The notes beneath the pieces were generated by a model. It searched no databases. It had not been told where the DNA came from and worked only from the letters and a program-made list of their open reading frames with translations. A stretch of DNA of 64,000 nt from Jannaschia aquimarina (GTDB lineage Bacteria > Pseudomonadota > Alphaproteobacteria > Rhodobacterales > Rhodobacteraceae): positions 124,001-188,000 of the forward strand of contig NZ_JYFE01000041.1 of NCBI RefSeq assembly GCF_000877395.1, given 5' to 3'. Within the stretch, counting starts at the first letter, position 1, and every line of letters begins with the position of its first letter. Shown one piece after another: positions 1 to 9,822 of this stretch. The position numbers were made by a program, and so were the translations under genes.

Positions 1-1024
1 CGGATGCCTCGGGCGGGGCATCCCAGTCGATCTCTTCGAAGCGGACGCAGCGTGAATTGTGCCCGGGGCCCGCATCGCGCATCGGGATCGGCTGTGCGTC
101 GCAGCGGCCGGCTTCGAAATAGTCGCAGCGGGGGCCGAAATTGCAGCCGGGCGGACGCTCATGGGGCAGGGGGAAGTTGCCCGGGATCGCCACGAGCGGG
201 CGGGCCGTCTTGTTCGCACTCGGCAGAGGGATCGAGCGAAAGAGGGCCTGCGTATAGGGGTGCCGCATCCGGTCGAAGACTTCGGCGATGGCGCCATCCT
301 CGACCGCTTCGCCGGAATACATCACGCAGACCCGATCGCAGGTCTCGAGCACGAGACCCAGATTGTGCGAGATGAACAGCATCGAAGTGCCGTATTTGAC
401 GCCCAGTTCCTTCACGAGTTCGACGATGCCGGCCTCGACCGTCACGTCGAGCGCGGTGGTTGGCTCGTCCAGGATCAGAAGCGACGGTTTCGACATCAGT
501 GCCATCGCGATGACGATGCGCTGCTGCTGGCCGCCGGAGAGCTGGTGCGGATAGGCGTCGAGGATGCGCGCCGGATCCGGCAGCTTGACGTCCGTGACGG
601 TCTGGAGCGCCATGTCGTAGGCGGCCTGTTCGTCGGCGCCATCGTGCAGGATCGGGACCTCCATCAGCTGCTTCCCGATTTTCATGGCAGGATTCAGAGA
701 GGCCATGGGTTCCTGGTAGATCATGGCGATCTCGTTGCCGCGGATATCGCGCAGTTCGGCCTGGGACATCTCGGCCAGATCGCGGCCCTTGAACTTGATC
801 GTGCCGCCGACGATCCGTCCGTTCACGCCGAGATCCTGCATCACGCCGAGCGCGACCGTGGATTTGCCGCAGCCCGACTCTCCGACCAGCCCCACCGCTT
901 CACCCGGTTGGACGCTGACGGAGAAATCCATGACGGCCGGGATCTCGCGCAAGCGGGTGAAGAAGGAGATCGAGAGACGGTCGATCTCGAGGATGGGGCC
1001 GTCGTAGTCGGGGTTCTGTTTCAT
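1..1024 (-). CDS. Dipeptide/oligopeptide ABC transporter ATP-binding protein (3' end outside window)
   Basis: Cytoplasmic ATPase that should power the adjacent permease pair for import of a peptide or similar solute. It begins with ATG at 1024 (MKQNPDYDGP). It shows Walker A GESGCGKST near residue 50, signature LSGGQQQRI, Walker B LLILDEP and the switch histidine (ISHN). Near residue 310 is the cysteine-containing PPGCNFGPRC segment typical of the C-terminal oligopeptide/dipeptide extension. The frame is still open at the left edge after about 341 codons, longer than a single DppD-type subunit. I therefore infer either a C-terminal tail or, more likely, a fusion to a second DppF-type ATPase, as in other tandem-ATPase importers. 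It is the last visible gene of the minus-strand operon. The family is clear; the substrate cannot be read from sequence. Confidence 0.9.
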   Translation of the reverse strand, partial: MKQNPDYDGPILEIDRLSISFFTRLREIPAVMDFSVSVQPGEAVGLVGESGCGKSTVALGVMQDLGVNGRIVGGTIKFKGRDLAEMSQAELRDIRGNEIAMIYQEPMASLNPAMKIGKQLMEVPILHDGADEQAAYDMALQTVTDVKLPDPARILDAYPHQLSGGQQQRIVIAMALMSKPSLLILDEPTTALDVTVEAGIVELVKELGVKYGTSMLFISHNLGLVLETCDRVCVMYSGEAVEDGAIAEVFDRMRHPYTQALFRSIPLPSANKTARPLVAIPGNFPLPHERPPGCNFGPRCDYFEAGRCDAQPIPMRDAGPGHNSRCVRFEEIDWDAPPEAS

Positions 1025-1041
1025 GTCTGTCTCCGGGTGGA

Positions 1042-1097
1042 GAGCGCCGGGGGGCCAGCCCCCCGGACCCCCCGGGATATTTTCAGCAGGATGAGAG
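1042..1097. repeat. GC-rich palindromic intergenic element, copy A
   Basis: The gap between the permease and ATPase genes holds an 8-bp perfect stem (CCGGGGGG / CCCCCCGG, loop CCAG). It is followed by CCCCCGGGATATTTT and an AGCAGGATGAGA tail. The same layout in reverse complement occurs at 38975-39029, with looser relatives at 57795-57848 and 59535-59594. It may act as an mRNA-processing or partial-termination signal inside the operon. That role is inferred. Confidence 0.6.
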
Positions 1098-1108
1098 GCA
1101 GGACTGCC

Positions 1109-2548
1109 TCAATCCCGCAGGCTTTCTTCGCGCAGGCCGTCGGCCAGGAGGTTGAGGCCGAGGACGAGGCTCAGGAGGGCGAGCGCGGGCGCGATGGCCG
1201 GGTGCGGGTAGATCGAGAGGAGCTTTCGGCCCTCGTTGATCGTCGATCCCCAATCTGGGCTCTCTGGCGGAAGGCCGAGGCCGAAGAAGCCGAGCGTCCC
1301 CAGCAGGATCGTGGTGTAGCCGATGCGGAGGCAGAAATCGACAATGAGGGGGCCGCGGGCATTGGGCAGGATTTCCCACAGCATGATGTACCAGGGCGTC
1401 TCGCCCCGTGTCTGCGCGGCGGCCACGTAGTCACGTGTCTTGATGTCGAGCGTCAGGCCGCGGACGATGCGGAACACGGTAGGCGAGTTCACGAAGACCA
1501 CCGACACGAATACCACGAGGATGCCGCCGGGAATGTTGAAGAAGTCCAAAGGCCAGAAGTCGATCGGCGTATCGTCGGCGTTGATGACCGAAAGGTATAC
1601 CAGCGCCATGGGCGTCAGGACGAGCGCGAGCAGAAGCCAGGCGCGGTTGGGTTGGGTGCGATACCGGCTCCAGATCAGGACGCCCATGAAGACGAGCGGC
1701 GCGAGGAACAGCACCATCGCCATGTAGGCGGGGAGGCCCGTCTGGACGATCTCCGGCGTCACGAGAAGGTAGAAGAGCAGGATCACCGGGAAGGCGAGGA
1801 TCAGGTTCGCAAGAAAGGACAGGACGGTGTCCAGCTTGCCGCCGTAATAGCCAGCGGGCAGGCCCAGGGTGATCCCGACCATGAACGCGAAGAGCGTGGC
1901 GAAGGGCGCGATCACGATGACGATGGTCGACCCGGCCACCATCCGCGCGAACACGTCACGGGCCAGCGTATCGCCGCCGAGGAGGTAGAACGGATAGCCC
2001 CCGTCTTCGGTCAGGGGCGAGCCGGGCGGCTCGTTCTTCATGCCCGACACCTGATTGAGCGGGTCGGAGGTGTAGATCATGTCGAAGACGCCACCAAAGA
2101 TCGCGGTGAAGACCCAGAACATGACCAACCCGAAGCCGATCATCCCGATCGTCGAGTCGAAGAGCTTGCCGTAGAGCCCGAGGCTCCGCTTGAACCAGAT
2201 CGAAGCCGCGAAGAGCGCGACGAGCGACAGCCAGACCGGGGTGAAAGCGCGCATCATTCCGCCGATGATGCCAGCCCCCTGCCATCCGAGCGCGATGCCT
2301 CCGACGATGTAGGCGACCAGCGTTCCGATGAGCGCGTAGAGCGCGTTTTGCTGTGCCCGTCCCACGAGGCCCGGCAAACCTTCTGCCATTGCGGCAGTGC
2401 CATCGGGGTTCACCGTGATGCGGGGCGTCGGTGTCACGAACGAGGCAAGGATCGCGAATACGGTCGTCACTGCGAGCGCGAGGGTCGCAATCCCGAGCAA
2501 GGGATCCAGAATGTCTCCGAGTTCGCCTGTCCAGGTCAACGGTTCCAT
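1109..2548 (-). CDS. Dipeptide/oligopeptide ABC transporter permease, DppC type with long N-terminal region
   Basis: Inner-membrane permease of a peptide-type importer. The C-terminal half has the usual permease core: GGDTLARDVFARMVAG, then membrane helices and the EAA-like coupling loop (AAAQTRGETPWYIMLWEILPN region). At 479 residues it is much longer than the roughly 300 of a typical DppC. The extra N-terminal part, residues 1 to about 190, holds several additional hydrophobic segments (around residues 15-40, 70-95, 100-120 and 135-155). It starts one base after the stop of the upstream permease and is followed by the ATPase gene after a short gap containing a palindromic element. The family is sure; substrate and role of the extension are unknown. 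Confidence 0.92.
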   Translation of the reverse strand: MEPLTWTGELGDILDPLLGIATLALAVTTVFAILASFVTPTPRITVNPDGTAAMAEGLPGLVGRAQQNALYALIGTLVAYIVGGIALGWQGAGIIGGMMRAFTPVWLSLVALFAASIWFKRSLGLYGKLFDSTIGMIGFGLVMFWVFTAIFGGVFDMIYTSDPLNQVSGMKNEPPGSPLTEDGGYPFYLLGGDTLARDVFARMVAGSTIVIVIAPFATLFAFMVGITLGLPAGYYGGKLDTVLSFLANLILAFPVILLFYLLVTPEIVQTGLPAYMAMVLFLAPLVFMGVLIWSRYRTQPNRAWLLLALVLTPMALVYLSVINADDTPIDFWPLDFFNIPGGILVVFVSVVFVNSPTVFRIVRGLTLDIKTRDYVAAAQTRGETPWYIMLWEILPNARGPLIVDFCLRIGYTTILLGTLGFFGLGLPPESPDWGSTINEGRKLLSIYPHPAIAPALALLSLVLGLNLLADGLREESLRD

Positions 2549-2549
2549 C

Positions 2550-3599
2550 TCAAGCGATCCTGATGCGGGGGTTCAGGTAGACGTAGCCGATGTCGGAAAT
2601 CAGCTGCGTGACGAGAACCACGATGACGGAGATGATCGAAACGCCCAGCAGCAGTTCGATATCGTTGTTGCCGGCCGCCTGAACGAGCGTCCAGCCTATG
2701 CCCTTGTAGTTGAACAGTGTCTCGACGATCACGACGCCGTTCAGGAGCCAGGGGAATTGCAGCATGATCACCGTGAAGGGGGCGATCAGCGCGTTGCGCA
2801 GGGCGTGCTTGAGGACGATGTCGCGGAATGCCACGCCCTTGAGGCGGGCGGTCCGGATATATTGGGCGGTCATCACCTCCGTCATGGACGCTCGGGTCAT
2901 GCGGGCGATGTATCCCATCCCGTACAGCGCGACCGTCAGAACGGGGAGCGTGAAGTTCTCGAAGGTGATGTTCTCCATCGCCGAGGTGGCGGTCCCCTTG
3001 AACCACCGCAGACCGACCGCCGAGGATGCAAAGACCGCGATGAAGATGACGCCCGACACATATTCCGGGGTCGCGGTCGTCGCGATGGAGACCGTCGACA
3101 GGGACCGGTCGAGCTTGGAGCCTTCCCGCATGCCCGCGAACACGCCCAGAAGCAGAGCGCCGGGCACCATCACCACCGTAACCCAGAACATCAGCTTGGC
3201 CGTCTGCCATCCACGCTCTGCGAGGATGTCGAGCACGTCGGAGCGGAAGACGGTCGAGAACCCCCAATTGCCCTGAAGCACACCGCAGTAGCGGCCGACT
3301 TCGTCCGGCTCTTCTCCGGGGCGGGCGCAGCGGTTGAAGACGATGGCACCGTCGTCGCCAGTCCGGACATAGGCCGGCGCGACGCCAAGCCACCGGGCGT
3401 ACTTCAACGGCATCGGATCCAGGTAGCCCCGGTTGTCGAGCCAGGACACGACCTGATCGTCGCTCATCCTCGCATTGGCTTGCGTTTTCGCCAGCTTTTC
3501 GAGGTTCGGATAGAGGTTCGTCAGGAAGAAGACGATGAAGGTCAGGCACAGTGCCGTCAGCACGATGACCCCGAACCGTCTCAGAATGAACAGGCCCAT
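2550..3599 (-). CDS. Dipeptide/oligopeptide ABC transporter permease, DppB type
   Basis: Inner-membrane permease, 349 residues, close to the usual size. It has a DppB-type N-terminal helix (residues 1-25) and a periplasmic loop of about 100 residues before the core helices. The coupling segment TARLKGVAFRDIVLKHALRN (about residues 235-255) is the family's EAA loop, and the C terminus ends in YLNPRIRIA as in many DppB proteins. It lies between the binding-protein gene and the second permease gene on the minus strand. The 77-bp gap on its 5' side contains a strong stem-loop. It should form a heterodimer with the DppC-like protein encoded directly downstream. Confidence 0.93.
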   Translation of the reverse strand: MGLFILRRFGVIVLTALCLTFIVFFLTNLYPNLEKLAKTQANARMSDDQVVSWLDNRGYLDPMPLKYARWLGVAPAYVRTGDDGAIVFNRCARPGEEPDEVGRYCGVLQGNWGFSTVFRSDVLDILAERGWQTAKLMFWVTVVMVPGALLLGVFAGMREGSKLDRSLSTVSIATTATPEYVSGVIFIAVFASSAVGLRWFKGTATSAMENITFENFTLPVLTVALYGMGYIARMTRASMTEVMTAQYIRTARLKGVAFRDIVLKHALRNALIAPFTVIMLQFPWLLNGVVIVETLFNYKGIGWTLVQAAGNNDIELLLGVSIISVIVVLVTQLISDIGYVYLNPRIRIA

Positions 3600-3640
3600 T
3601 CGCCCCCCGATGGTCTGTATTCTTTGGCCCGAAGGCAGAA

Positions 3641-3665
3641 GGGCAGGGGCCGCCGGCCCCCGCCC
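3641..3665 (-). other. Stem-loop between binding-protein and permease genes
   Basis: An 11-position inverted repeat (GGGC-A-GGGGCC / GGCCCC-C-GCCC, one mismatch, 3-nt loop) lies 11 bases downstream of the binding-protein stop. There is no clear T tract. In importers such a hairpin often protects the upstream message or partly stops transcription, so that binding protein exceeds permease. That role is inferred here. Confidence 0.5.
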
Positions 3666-3676
3666 GGATCAATCGC

Positions 3677-5332
3677 TCAGGCGGCGAGGCCCCATTTATA
3701 CATCTGCGGAAGGTACGCGATGTGCATGTCGAGGCCGACCAGGCCGGGCCGCGAGTGGCGGTAGAGCGACCGCCAGTACGGCTGGATCGTGACGCCCTCG
3801 TCGATCACGATCTGCTGGATGCGGCCCATCACTTCGCGCCGGGCATCGGCGTCGGCGATCGAGTTGGCTTCGGCCAGCAGGCTGTCGAACTCGGCATTCG
3901 AGAAGCCGAACTCGTTCCAAGCGACCCCCGACTTGTAAGCCAGACCCAATACCTGCGTTCCGAGCGGACGGTGGTTCCAGTTCGTCGAGGAGAAGCTGTA
4001 CTTCGTCCAGTCGTTCCAGAAGGTCGAACCCGGCAGGATCGTGCGCTTCACCTGGAACCCGGCGTCACGCAGCTGGGCCGCGACGGCATCCGTCGTGTTC
4101 CGGCGCCAATCGTCGTCGATGGAAAAGAGCTCATGCTCGAAATCCATCATCCCCGCCTCTTCCATCAACGCGCGGGCGCCGTCGGGATCGTAGGGGATCC
4201 GGGTGACCGACGGGTCGTGCTCCGGGTGGATGGGACCGACATGGCAGTTATCCGCCGTGACGCCCTGACCGGCATTGCCCAGTTCCAGAAGGACCGCGTT
4301 GTCACAGGCCATGGCGAGAGCCCGGCGGACGCGCGCATCCTCGTAGGGGCGCATGCCGTCGACTTCGGCCAATTGGTTCGGGCGGATGACGATCGTCGAT
4401 CCGGTCGCGATCTCGGACTTGTCCCAACCCAGCGAGTCGAAGATCTCGACGAACTCTCCGACATTCTCGTAGATCGTGTCGACTTCCTCGGCTTCGGCCG
4501 CGGCCACCCAGGCGGAGGGATCCGTTCCGTAATCTATGTATTCGATCCGATCCAGATAGGCGCCCTTGCCGGCGGCAGCGCCCCACCATTCGTGATCGGG
4601 CCGACGAACCAGAACGGACTTCACGCCCACTTCGTGGCTTTCGGACATGTAGGGACCCGTCCCGATCTGCTGGCCGAGAATATCGCCCGGATCCTGGTCG
4701 GGATGGATGATGTGCGCCGGATAGTCGGCAATCCCGGGAATCATCGTGATGTCGGGGACGTTCAGGTTCAGGCGCAATGTCAGGTCGTCGATCACCTCGA
4801 TCGCGCCTTCCGCCGCCTGACCTGTTTCCTCGTCGATGATCGAGGCGACCCGTGCCGCCATCGAGTTCCCTTCCGCATCCCGTTCGGCCCAGCGGCGGAA
4901 ATTGTGCGCGACGTGTTCGGCGGTGAACAGATCGCCGTTCGACCACGCGACATTCGGGCGGATACGAAGGGTGTAGACGGTCGCGTCATCGTTCACGTCC
5001 CAACCGTCCAGCAGGAAGCCTGTGAACGTACCGTCGGAATTGTATTCCACCAGATGTTCCAGCCAGCCACCGGCGACATACGACATCTGGGTCCAATCGA
5101 AGGTGCGCGGATCCTTCAGGGCGCGCACTTCCATCTGCATCCGCAGCGTGCCGCCCTGTTGCGCATGAGCATCCGCGCGGGCCGGGGTGGCGCCGATCAG
5201 GGCATAGGCCGCCGGCACGCTCACGCCGAGCGCGGTCGCCCGGGTCAGGAACTCACGGCGGTCCATAAGGCCCGCCTTGTGCTCCTCGGCAAACATCACG
5301 GCACCCGGATGCAGGTTCTCTGTATCGGTCAT
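3677..5332 (-). CDS. ABC transporter substrate-binding protein, family 5 (peptide type), Tat-exported
   Basis: Periplasmic solute-binding protein of 551 residues for the adjacent importer. I chose ATG at 5332 ([10 protein letters not shown]), preceded by GGAG at a suitable distance, because the frame upstream has no family features. After about 20 residues comes a twin-arginine signal ([15 protein letters not shown]) and an alanine-rich cleavage region (PARADA). The mature part follows the SBP_bac_5 layout: [11 protein letters not shown] and later [15 protein letters not shown], typical of peptide, opine and nickel binding proteins. It is the first gene of the minus-strand operon. Roseobacters have many such proteins with different ligands, so the substrate is not assigned. 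Confidence 0.9.
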   Translation of the reverse strand: MTDTENLHPGAVMFAEEHKAGLMDRREFLTRATALGVSVPAAYALIGATPARADAHAQQGGTLRMQMEVRALKDPRTFDWTQMSYVAGGWLEHLVEYNSDGTFTGFLLDGWDVNDDATVYTLRIRPNVAWSNGDLFTAEHVAHNFRRWAERDAEGNSMAARVASIIDEETGQAAEGAIEVIDDLTLRLNLNVPDITMIPGIADYPAHIIHPDQDPGDILGQQIGTGPYMSESHEVGVKSVLVRRPDHEWWGAAAGKGAYLDRIEYIDYGTDPSAWVAAAEAEEVDTIYENVGEFVEIFDSLGWDKSEIATGSTIVIRPNQLAEVDGMRPYEDARVRRALAMACDNAVLLELGNAGQGVTADNCHVGPIHPEHDPSVTRIPYDPDGARALMEEAGMMDFEHELFSIDDDWRRNTTDAVAAQLRDAGFQVKRTILPGSTFWNDWTKYSFSSTNWNHRPLGTQVLGLAYKSGVAWNEFGFSNAEFDSLLAEANSIADADARREVMGRIQQIVIDEGVTIQPYWRSLYRHSRPGLVGLDMHIAYLPQMYKWGLAA

Positions 5333-5542
5333 GTTTCTCCAACTCTCCCTGTGGCGGACGGGCCCGTTTTTCAGGCCGCACCGTTGGGCTCGGACGAGGG
5401 TCCAAACCGTTTCCGCAAACATTGGGGCGGGTTTGCACGATGGCGTCAACAGCACAAATCGACTTGACGAGGTCAAAATGCGACATGACGTGGGGAAAGA
5501 TGTGTCGCTTTCTGACCGCTTCGAAGGGCTATCGGCGCGGCC

Positions 5543-6418
5543 TCAGAACGTCCGCGCATTCACTCGAACCCAGCCCTTCATCCGGTTCCGGAACCACGTG
5601 CGCTGCCGCTTGGCGTATTGGCGGGTCGCGAGGATCGCGGCGTCGCGCGCCTGATCCAGGCCGGCCTCCCCGTTCAGATATCCGACCAGTTCCGCTGCGC
5701 CGATCGCGCGCGCGGCGTTCAGTCGCGGATCCCATCGCGGCAGGATCCTTCGCACTTCATCCAGTGCACCAGCCTTGAGCATCGTGTCGAAGCGGAGGGC
5801 GATGCGCTCGTCCAGCCAGTCGACGGGCGCCTCGATCACGATACAGGTTGCATCCTGCAAGCGCAGCAGCGGAGGCGGGGTTTCGGCCTGCCATGCCCTG
5901 ATCGACCGGCCGGTTGCCCGTTTGACCTCCCACGCCCGCAGGACGCGCATCGGATTGGAGAGGTCGAGGTCGGCGCGCACGTCCTCATCCAATTCTTCGG
6001 CAAGACGGGACAGGCCGATGTCTTCCAGCCGCGCAATTGCTTCTTCCCGGATCTCCGCCGGGATTGCCGGGATATCCGCCAGCCCCTCCGTCAGAGCGCG
6101 GAAATAAAGGCCGGTCCCGCCGACGATGATAGGGCGGGGTCCGCCAAGCAGGGGGGCGACATCCCTGAGCCAATCGCCCGTGGAATAGGCCCGCTCCCAC
6201 TCGACATGGCCATAGAGGACGTGAGCTGCCCGAGCTTCGTCCTCGGCGCTTGGCCGTGCGGTCAAGACCCGCCAATCCGCAAAGACCTGGAGCGCGTCCG
6301 CATTGATGATCCGGCCCCCACGCTTGGCGATCCGCATGGCAAGCCCCGATTTCCCGGAGGCTGTCGGGCCTGCGATCAGGACGGGGCGGTTCTGAGGTAT
6401 CGAGTCCAACAATTCCAA
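5543..6418 (-). CDS. miaA: tRNA dimethylallyltransferase
   Basis: Adds a dimethylallyl group to N6 of A37 in tRNAs reading UNN codons. The protein has 291 residues. It shows the N-terminal P-loop GPTASGKSG (about residues 18-26), the INADALQVFADW segment corresponding to the family's DSxQVY motif, and GGTGLYFRALTEGL near residue 100. The start is TTG at 6418: an in-frame TGA lies only a few codons upstream and there is no earlier ATG, so a non-ATG start seems forced unless the protein starts inside the conserved N terminus. It is divergent from pyrH, with 116 bp between them. Confidence 0.93.
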   Translation of the reverse strand: MELLDSIPQNRPVLIAGPTASGKSGLAMRIAKRGGRIINADALQVFADWRVLTARPSAEDEARAAHVLYGHVEWERAYSTGDWLRDVAPLLGGPRPIIVGGTGLYFRALTEGLADIPAIPAEIREEAIARLEDIGLSRLAEELDEDVRADLDLSNPMRVLRAWEVKRATGRSIRAWQAETPPPLLRLQDATCIVIEAPVDWLDERIALRFDTMLKAGALDEVRRILPRWDPRLNAARAIGAAELVGYLNGEAGLDQARDAAILATRQYAKRQRTWFRNRMKGWVRVNARTF

Positions 6419-6534
6419 TATCCTAGGGCCCGTCCTTCATGTCACTCGGCAACCATTGAGGTAAGCGGCCCCGCAGCGGTTGCCGAGATGGGGGTATTCT
6501 GGCACACGTCGCTCCGCAACGATGGGGGCAGGCC

Positions 6535-7275
6535 ATGCAGGACACCGCAACGCAAAGCGACCCGCGCCCCACCCATTCCCGCGTGATGCTCAAGATCAGC
6601 GGCGAGGCCCTGATGGGAGATCAGGGGTTCGGGCTGCATCCCCCCACCGTGGAACGGATCGCGCGAGAGGTGAAGTCGGTCCACGATCTGGGTGTCGAGA
6701 TCTGCATGGTCATCGGCGGCGGCAACATCTTTCGCGGTCTTCAAGGGTCGGCTCAGGGGATGGAACGGACCACGGCCGACTACATGGGCATGCTGGCCAC
6801 TGTGATGAATGCGCTGGCCATGCAGGGCGCGCTCGAAACGCTGGGCCTGCATACGCGGGTCATCAGCGCGATCCCGATGGATCAGGTCTGTGAGCCTTAC
6901 ATCCGGCGTCGCGCCGTCCGCCATCTGGAGAAGAAACGAGTCGTGATCTTCGCGGCCGGCACCGGCAACCCCTATTTCACGACCGACACGGCCGCGACCC
7001 TTCGTGCGTCCGAAATGTCCTGCGAGGCGATTTTCAAGGGCACGAAGGTCGATGGCGTCTACGACAAGGACCCCATGAAGCACGACGACGCCGTGCGTTA
7101 CGACAGCATCACCTACGACGAGGTTCTCCAGAAGCACCTCAAGGTAATGGATGCGTCGGCCATCGCGTTGGCCAGGGAGAACCAGCTTCCGATCATCGTC
7201 TTCTCGCTGGATGAACCGGGCGGGTTCCGGTCCATTCTTCGTGGCGAGGGCACGTCTACACGGGTCGAGGGGTAG
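6535..7275 (+). CDS. pyrH: UMP kinase
   Basis: Phosphorylates UMP to UDP in pyrimidine nucleotide synthesis; a cytosolic amino-acid-kinase-fold enzyme. It has 246 residues, with [11 protein letters not shown] near residue 18, GGGNIFRG near residue 62, and the UMP-binding and C-terminal kinase regions ([22 protein letters not shown]). It opens the essential-gene run pyrH-frr-uppS-cdsA-dxr-rseP. A 291-bp spacer separates it from frr, so frr may also have its own promoter. Confidence 0.97.
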   Translation: MQDTATQSDPRPTHSRVMLKISGEALMGDQGFGLHPPTVERIAREVKSVHDLGVEICMVIGGGNIFRGLQGSAQGMERTTADYMGMLATVMNALAMQGALETLGLHTRVISAIPMDQVCEPYIRRRAVRHLEKKRVVIFAAGTGNPYFTTDTAATLRASEMSCEAIFKGTKVDGVYDKDPMKHDDAVRYDSITYDEVLQKHLKVMDASAIALARENQLPIIVFSLDEPGGFRSILRGEGTSTRVEG

Positions 7276-7509
7276 CGGATCGCCTCTCGTCTGCCCGGTG
7301 ATGCCGCTCGACGGCGCCTTCGACGATCGGAGCGGCCTAGGCGGCCTCGACCTGCGATGGAGGCTTCGCTCCCCTGACAGATAAGAAAATTTCGTGGAGC
7401 TTTGCGCTCGATGCCTTACTGACCAGCCGGCTTAGCCGGAGAGGGCAGTGCACCGGGCGACAGAGGATTCCAAGACACAGTTCGGAAACCCACCCGGCCG
7501 GCTGACGCT

Positions 7510-7537
7510 TTGCATCGCGCGGTGCGCCGGATATAGC
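7510..7537 (+). promoter_or_regulatory. Candidate sigma-70-type promoter for frr
   Basis: TTGCAT (7510-7515) and TATAGC (7532-7537) are separated by 16 bp and lie 30 bp before the frr start codon. The rest of the 291-bp pyrH-frr spacer shows only a short CCGGC/GCCGG hairpin and no gene. This is a by-eye motif match only. Confidence 0.35.
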
Positions 7538-7566
7538 CACGTCAATGGAATAAGAAAGACCTCCGA

Positions 7567-8121
7567 ATGTCCGACGATTTCGACCTCGACACCGGCGATC
7601 TGGAACGCCGCATGGATGGGGCCATGGCCAACCTGCGAACGGAGTTCGCGTCGCTGCGAACCGGCCGGGCCAGCGCATCGATGCTCGAACCGGTGATGGT
7701 CGATGCCTACGGCTCGCCGACGCCGATCAACCAGGTCGGCACGGTGAACGTGCCGGAGCCGCGGATGGTCACGGTCAATGTCTGGGACAAGGGACTTGTC
7801 GGGAAGGTCGAGAAGGCGATCCGTGAAAGCGGGCTCGGCATAAACCCGCAGCTGAACGGCACGATCATCATGCTGCCGATCCCGGAACTCAACGAAGAGC
7901 GGCGGCGCGAACTCACGAAGGTCGCCGGCCAATATGCAGAGAGCGCCCGTGTCAGCGTCCGCAACATCCGCCGTGACGGAATGGATCAGATCAAGAAGGG
8001 CGATCTGCCGGAAGACGAACGAAAGATGTGGGAACAGGAGGTCCAAGAGATGACCGACCGCCACATCAAGGCGATCGACGACGCCCTCGAGACGAAGCAG
8101 GGCGAGATCATGCAGGTCTGA
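7567..8121 (+). CDS. frr: Ribosome recycling factor
   Basis: Releases the 70S post-termination complex together with EF-G. The product has 184 residues, the normal length. It carries the conserved [10 protein letters not shown] segment near residue 21, the central [13 protein letters not shown] segment and [14 protein letters not shown] near the C-terminal helix. It follows pyrH and precedes uppS, the usual order in alphaproteobacteria. Assignment is secure. Confidence 0.97.
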   Translation: MSDDFDLDTGDLERRMDGAMANLRTEFASLRTGRASASMLEPVMVDAYGSPTPINQVGTVNVPEPRMVTVNVWDKGLVGKVEKAIRESGLGINPQLNGTIIMLPIPELNEERRRELTKVAGQYAESARVSVRNIRRDGMDQIKKGDLPEDERKMWEQEVQEMTDRHIKAIDDALETKQGEIMQV

Positions 8122-8211
8122 CGGCCTGCCTCCGCCGATCCGGAAGTGCGGTCCGGGGAAGATGACGGCGAACCCCACCAACCCCAGACTTCACCCGGAA
8201 GGAACCTGCAG

Positions 8212-8928
8212 ATGGCCAACCAGACATCGCCACGGCACGTCGCGATCATAATGGACGGAAACGGCCGCTGGGCCGAGATGCGGGGACGCCCTCGGTTGCT
8301 CGGTCACCGCGCCGGTGCCAAGCGGGTCCGCGAGATCGTCGAAGCCTGTCCCGACCTCGGCGTCGAGTACCTCACGATCTTTGCCTTCTCGACCGAGAAC
8401 TGGAAGCGGACCCAGGAAGAGGTTTCGGGTCTGATGCGCCTTTTCCGGACCTACATCCGGAAAGAGGCACAAGATCTGCTCCGGCGCGGCGTGCGGGTCC
8501 GATTCATCGGCGACCGCCTTCGGCTCGATGCCCAATTGCGCCGCCTAATGGACGAACTCGAAGCGCTGACCGCCCACAATACGCGCGTGAACCTGACCAT
8601 CGCGCTGAATTACGGTGGCCGCGACGAGGTGGCGCGGGCGACCAAGCGGCTGGCGCGCGATGTGGCGGACGGCAAGCTCGACCCCGAAGGCATCAGCGAC
8701 GAGACGCTGCCCCGTTATCTGGATACCTGCGTCTTGCCCGATCCGGATCTCGTGATCCGGACTTCGGGCGAAGCCCGGATCTCGAACTTCCTTCTCTGGC
8801 AATCGGCCTACGCGGAATACGAGTTCGTCGACACGCTCTGGCCCGATTTCACCGAGGCCTGTTTCCGGGAGATCATGGGGCGCTTCGGCGCCCGTGACCG
8901 CAGGTTCGGAGGCATCAAGTCCGCATGA
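8212..8928 (+). CDS. uppS: Isoprenyl transferase, (2Z,6E)-farnesyl-PP specific undecaprenyl-PP synthase type
   Basis: Condenses isopentenyl-PP units to make undecaprenyl diphosphate, the lipid carrier for peptidoglycan and O-antigen. The product has 238 residues. The catalytic IIMDGNGRWA motif lies at about residues 11-20, with FAFSTENW, RTSGEARISNFLLWQ and the C-terminal WPDF motif. I chose ATG at 8212 because AAGGAA lies just upstream and residues of the longer frame are not conserved. Its stop overlaps the cdsA start (ATGA), suggesting coupled translation. Confidence 0.96.
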   Translation: MANQTSPRHVAIIMDGNGRWAEMRGRPRLLGHRAGAKRVREIVEACPDLGVEYLTIFAFSTENWKRTQEEVSGLMRLFRTYIRKEAQDLLRRGVRVRFIGDRLRLDAQLRRLMDELEALTAHNTRVNLTIALNYGGRDEVARATKRLARDVADGKLDPEGISDETLPRYLDTCVLPDPDLVIRTSGEARISNFLLWQSAYAEYEFVDTLWPDFTEACFREIMGRFGARDRRFGGIKSA

Positions 8929-9821
8929 GCGAGACGGATCCGCGACACGAGCGGGCGGACCCCGCGCGCCCGGAAGCGGAAGAAGAGGAGCCGCCGCTCT
9001 TCCAGTTCGAGATGCAGGATCCGATCGAGCCCGCGCTGGCCGGGCGGTTCGAGGATCTCGCTCCACGGCTTGTGACCGCGTTGCTGCTCCTGGCGGTCGG
9101 ACTCGCGTCGATCTGGATCGGCGGCCTCTTCTTCACGGCGCTGATCTCGCTGGCGGTCGGGCTGATGATCTGGGAACTCGCCACGATCGTGCGGACCGGA
9201 CCGAGGCGCGCGATGCTTCTGGCCGGAACCGGGGGCGTCACCCTGTTCCTGTCGAGTGTCCTGCCTGTCGGCTTCGGCCTGCCGCTCATGATGCTCGTGC
9301 CGATGCTGGCGATCGCCGTCATCCGCAAGCATCGGCGGCTCATGGTCTTCTTTCCGACCGCGATCATGCTGGCCGGCCTCGCGCTGACTGAGCATCTGAC
9401 GAATTTCGGCTTCTGGTGGATGATCTGGCTGATCCTCGTCGTCATCGCGTCCGACGTGATGGGGTATTTCGCCGGACGGATGCTTGGCGGTCCGAAGTTC
9501 TGGCCTCGCGTCAGCCCCAAGAAGACGTGGTCCGGGACCATCGCCGGCTGGGTTGGCGCCGGAATCGTGGGCTTGATCTGGGCGATCTGGATGGATGCGG
9601 GCTGGGAAACCATCGGCATTTCCGTCGCGCTCGCGATGATGGCGCAGATGGGCGACATCGCTGAATCGGCGGTCAAGCGGCGGTTTGGCGTCAAGGACAG
9701 CTCGAACCTCCTTCCGGGACATGGCGGGCTCTTCGACCGCTTCGATGCCATGCTCGGCGCTGCCCTCATGCTTCTGGTAATCGAGTCCGTGGCCGAGTTC
9801 CCGCCGATCCCTGGGGTCTGA
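8925..9821 (+). CDS. cdsA: Phosphatidate cytidylyltransferase
   Basis: Integral inner-membrane enzyme that makes CDP-diacylglycerol from phosphatidate and CTP for phospholipid synthesis. It has 298 residues. An acidic cytoplasmic N terminus of about 45 residues precedes the hydrophobic part. The C terminus holds the family signature: SDVMGYFAGRMLGG, SPKKTWSGTIAG, and GDIAESAVKRRFGVKDSSNLLPGHGG up to the FDRFDAM end (about residues 175-275). Its start overlaps the uppS stop by four bases, and dxr follows after one base. Confidence 0.95.
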   Translation: MSETDPRHERADPARPEAEEEEPPLFQFEMQDPIEPALAGRFEDLAPRLVTALLLLAVGLASIWIGGLFFTALISLAVGLMIWELATIVRTGPRRAMLLAGTGGVTLFLSSVLPVGFGLPLMMLVPMLAIAVIRKHRRLMVFFPTAIMLAGLALTEHLTNFGFWWMIWLILVVIASDVMGYFAGRMLGGPKFWPRVSPKKTWSGTIAGWVGAGIVGLIWAIWMDAGWETIGISVALAMMAQMGDIAESAVKRRFGVKDSSNLLPGHGGLFDRFDAMLGAALMLLVIESVAEFPPIPGV

Positions 9822-9822
9822 C

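Noticed and set aside
59-2563. An 834-codon plus-strand frame opposite the peptide importer genes
   Set aside because: Low-complexity Arg/Asp/Glu/Gly composition and no ribosome site; the minus-strand permease and ATPase motifs are unambiguous.
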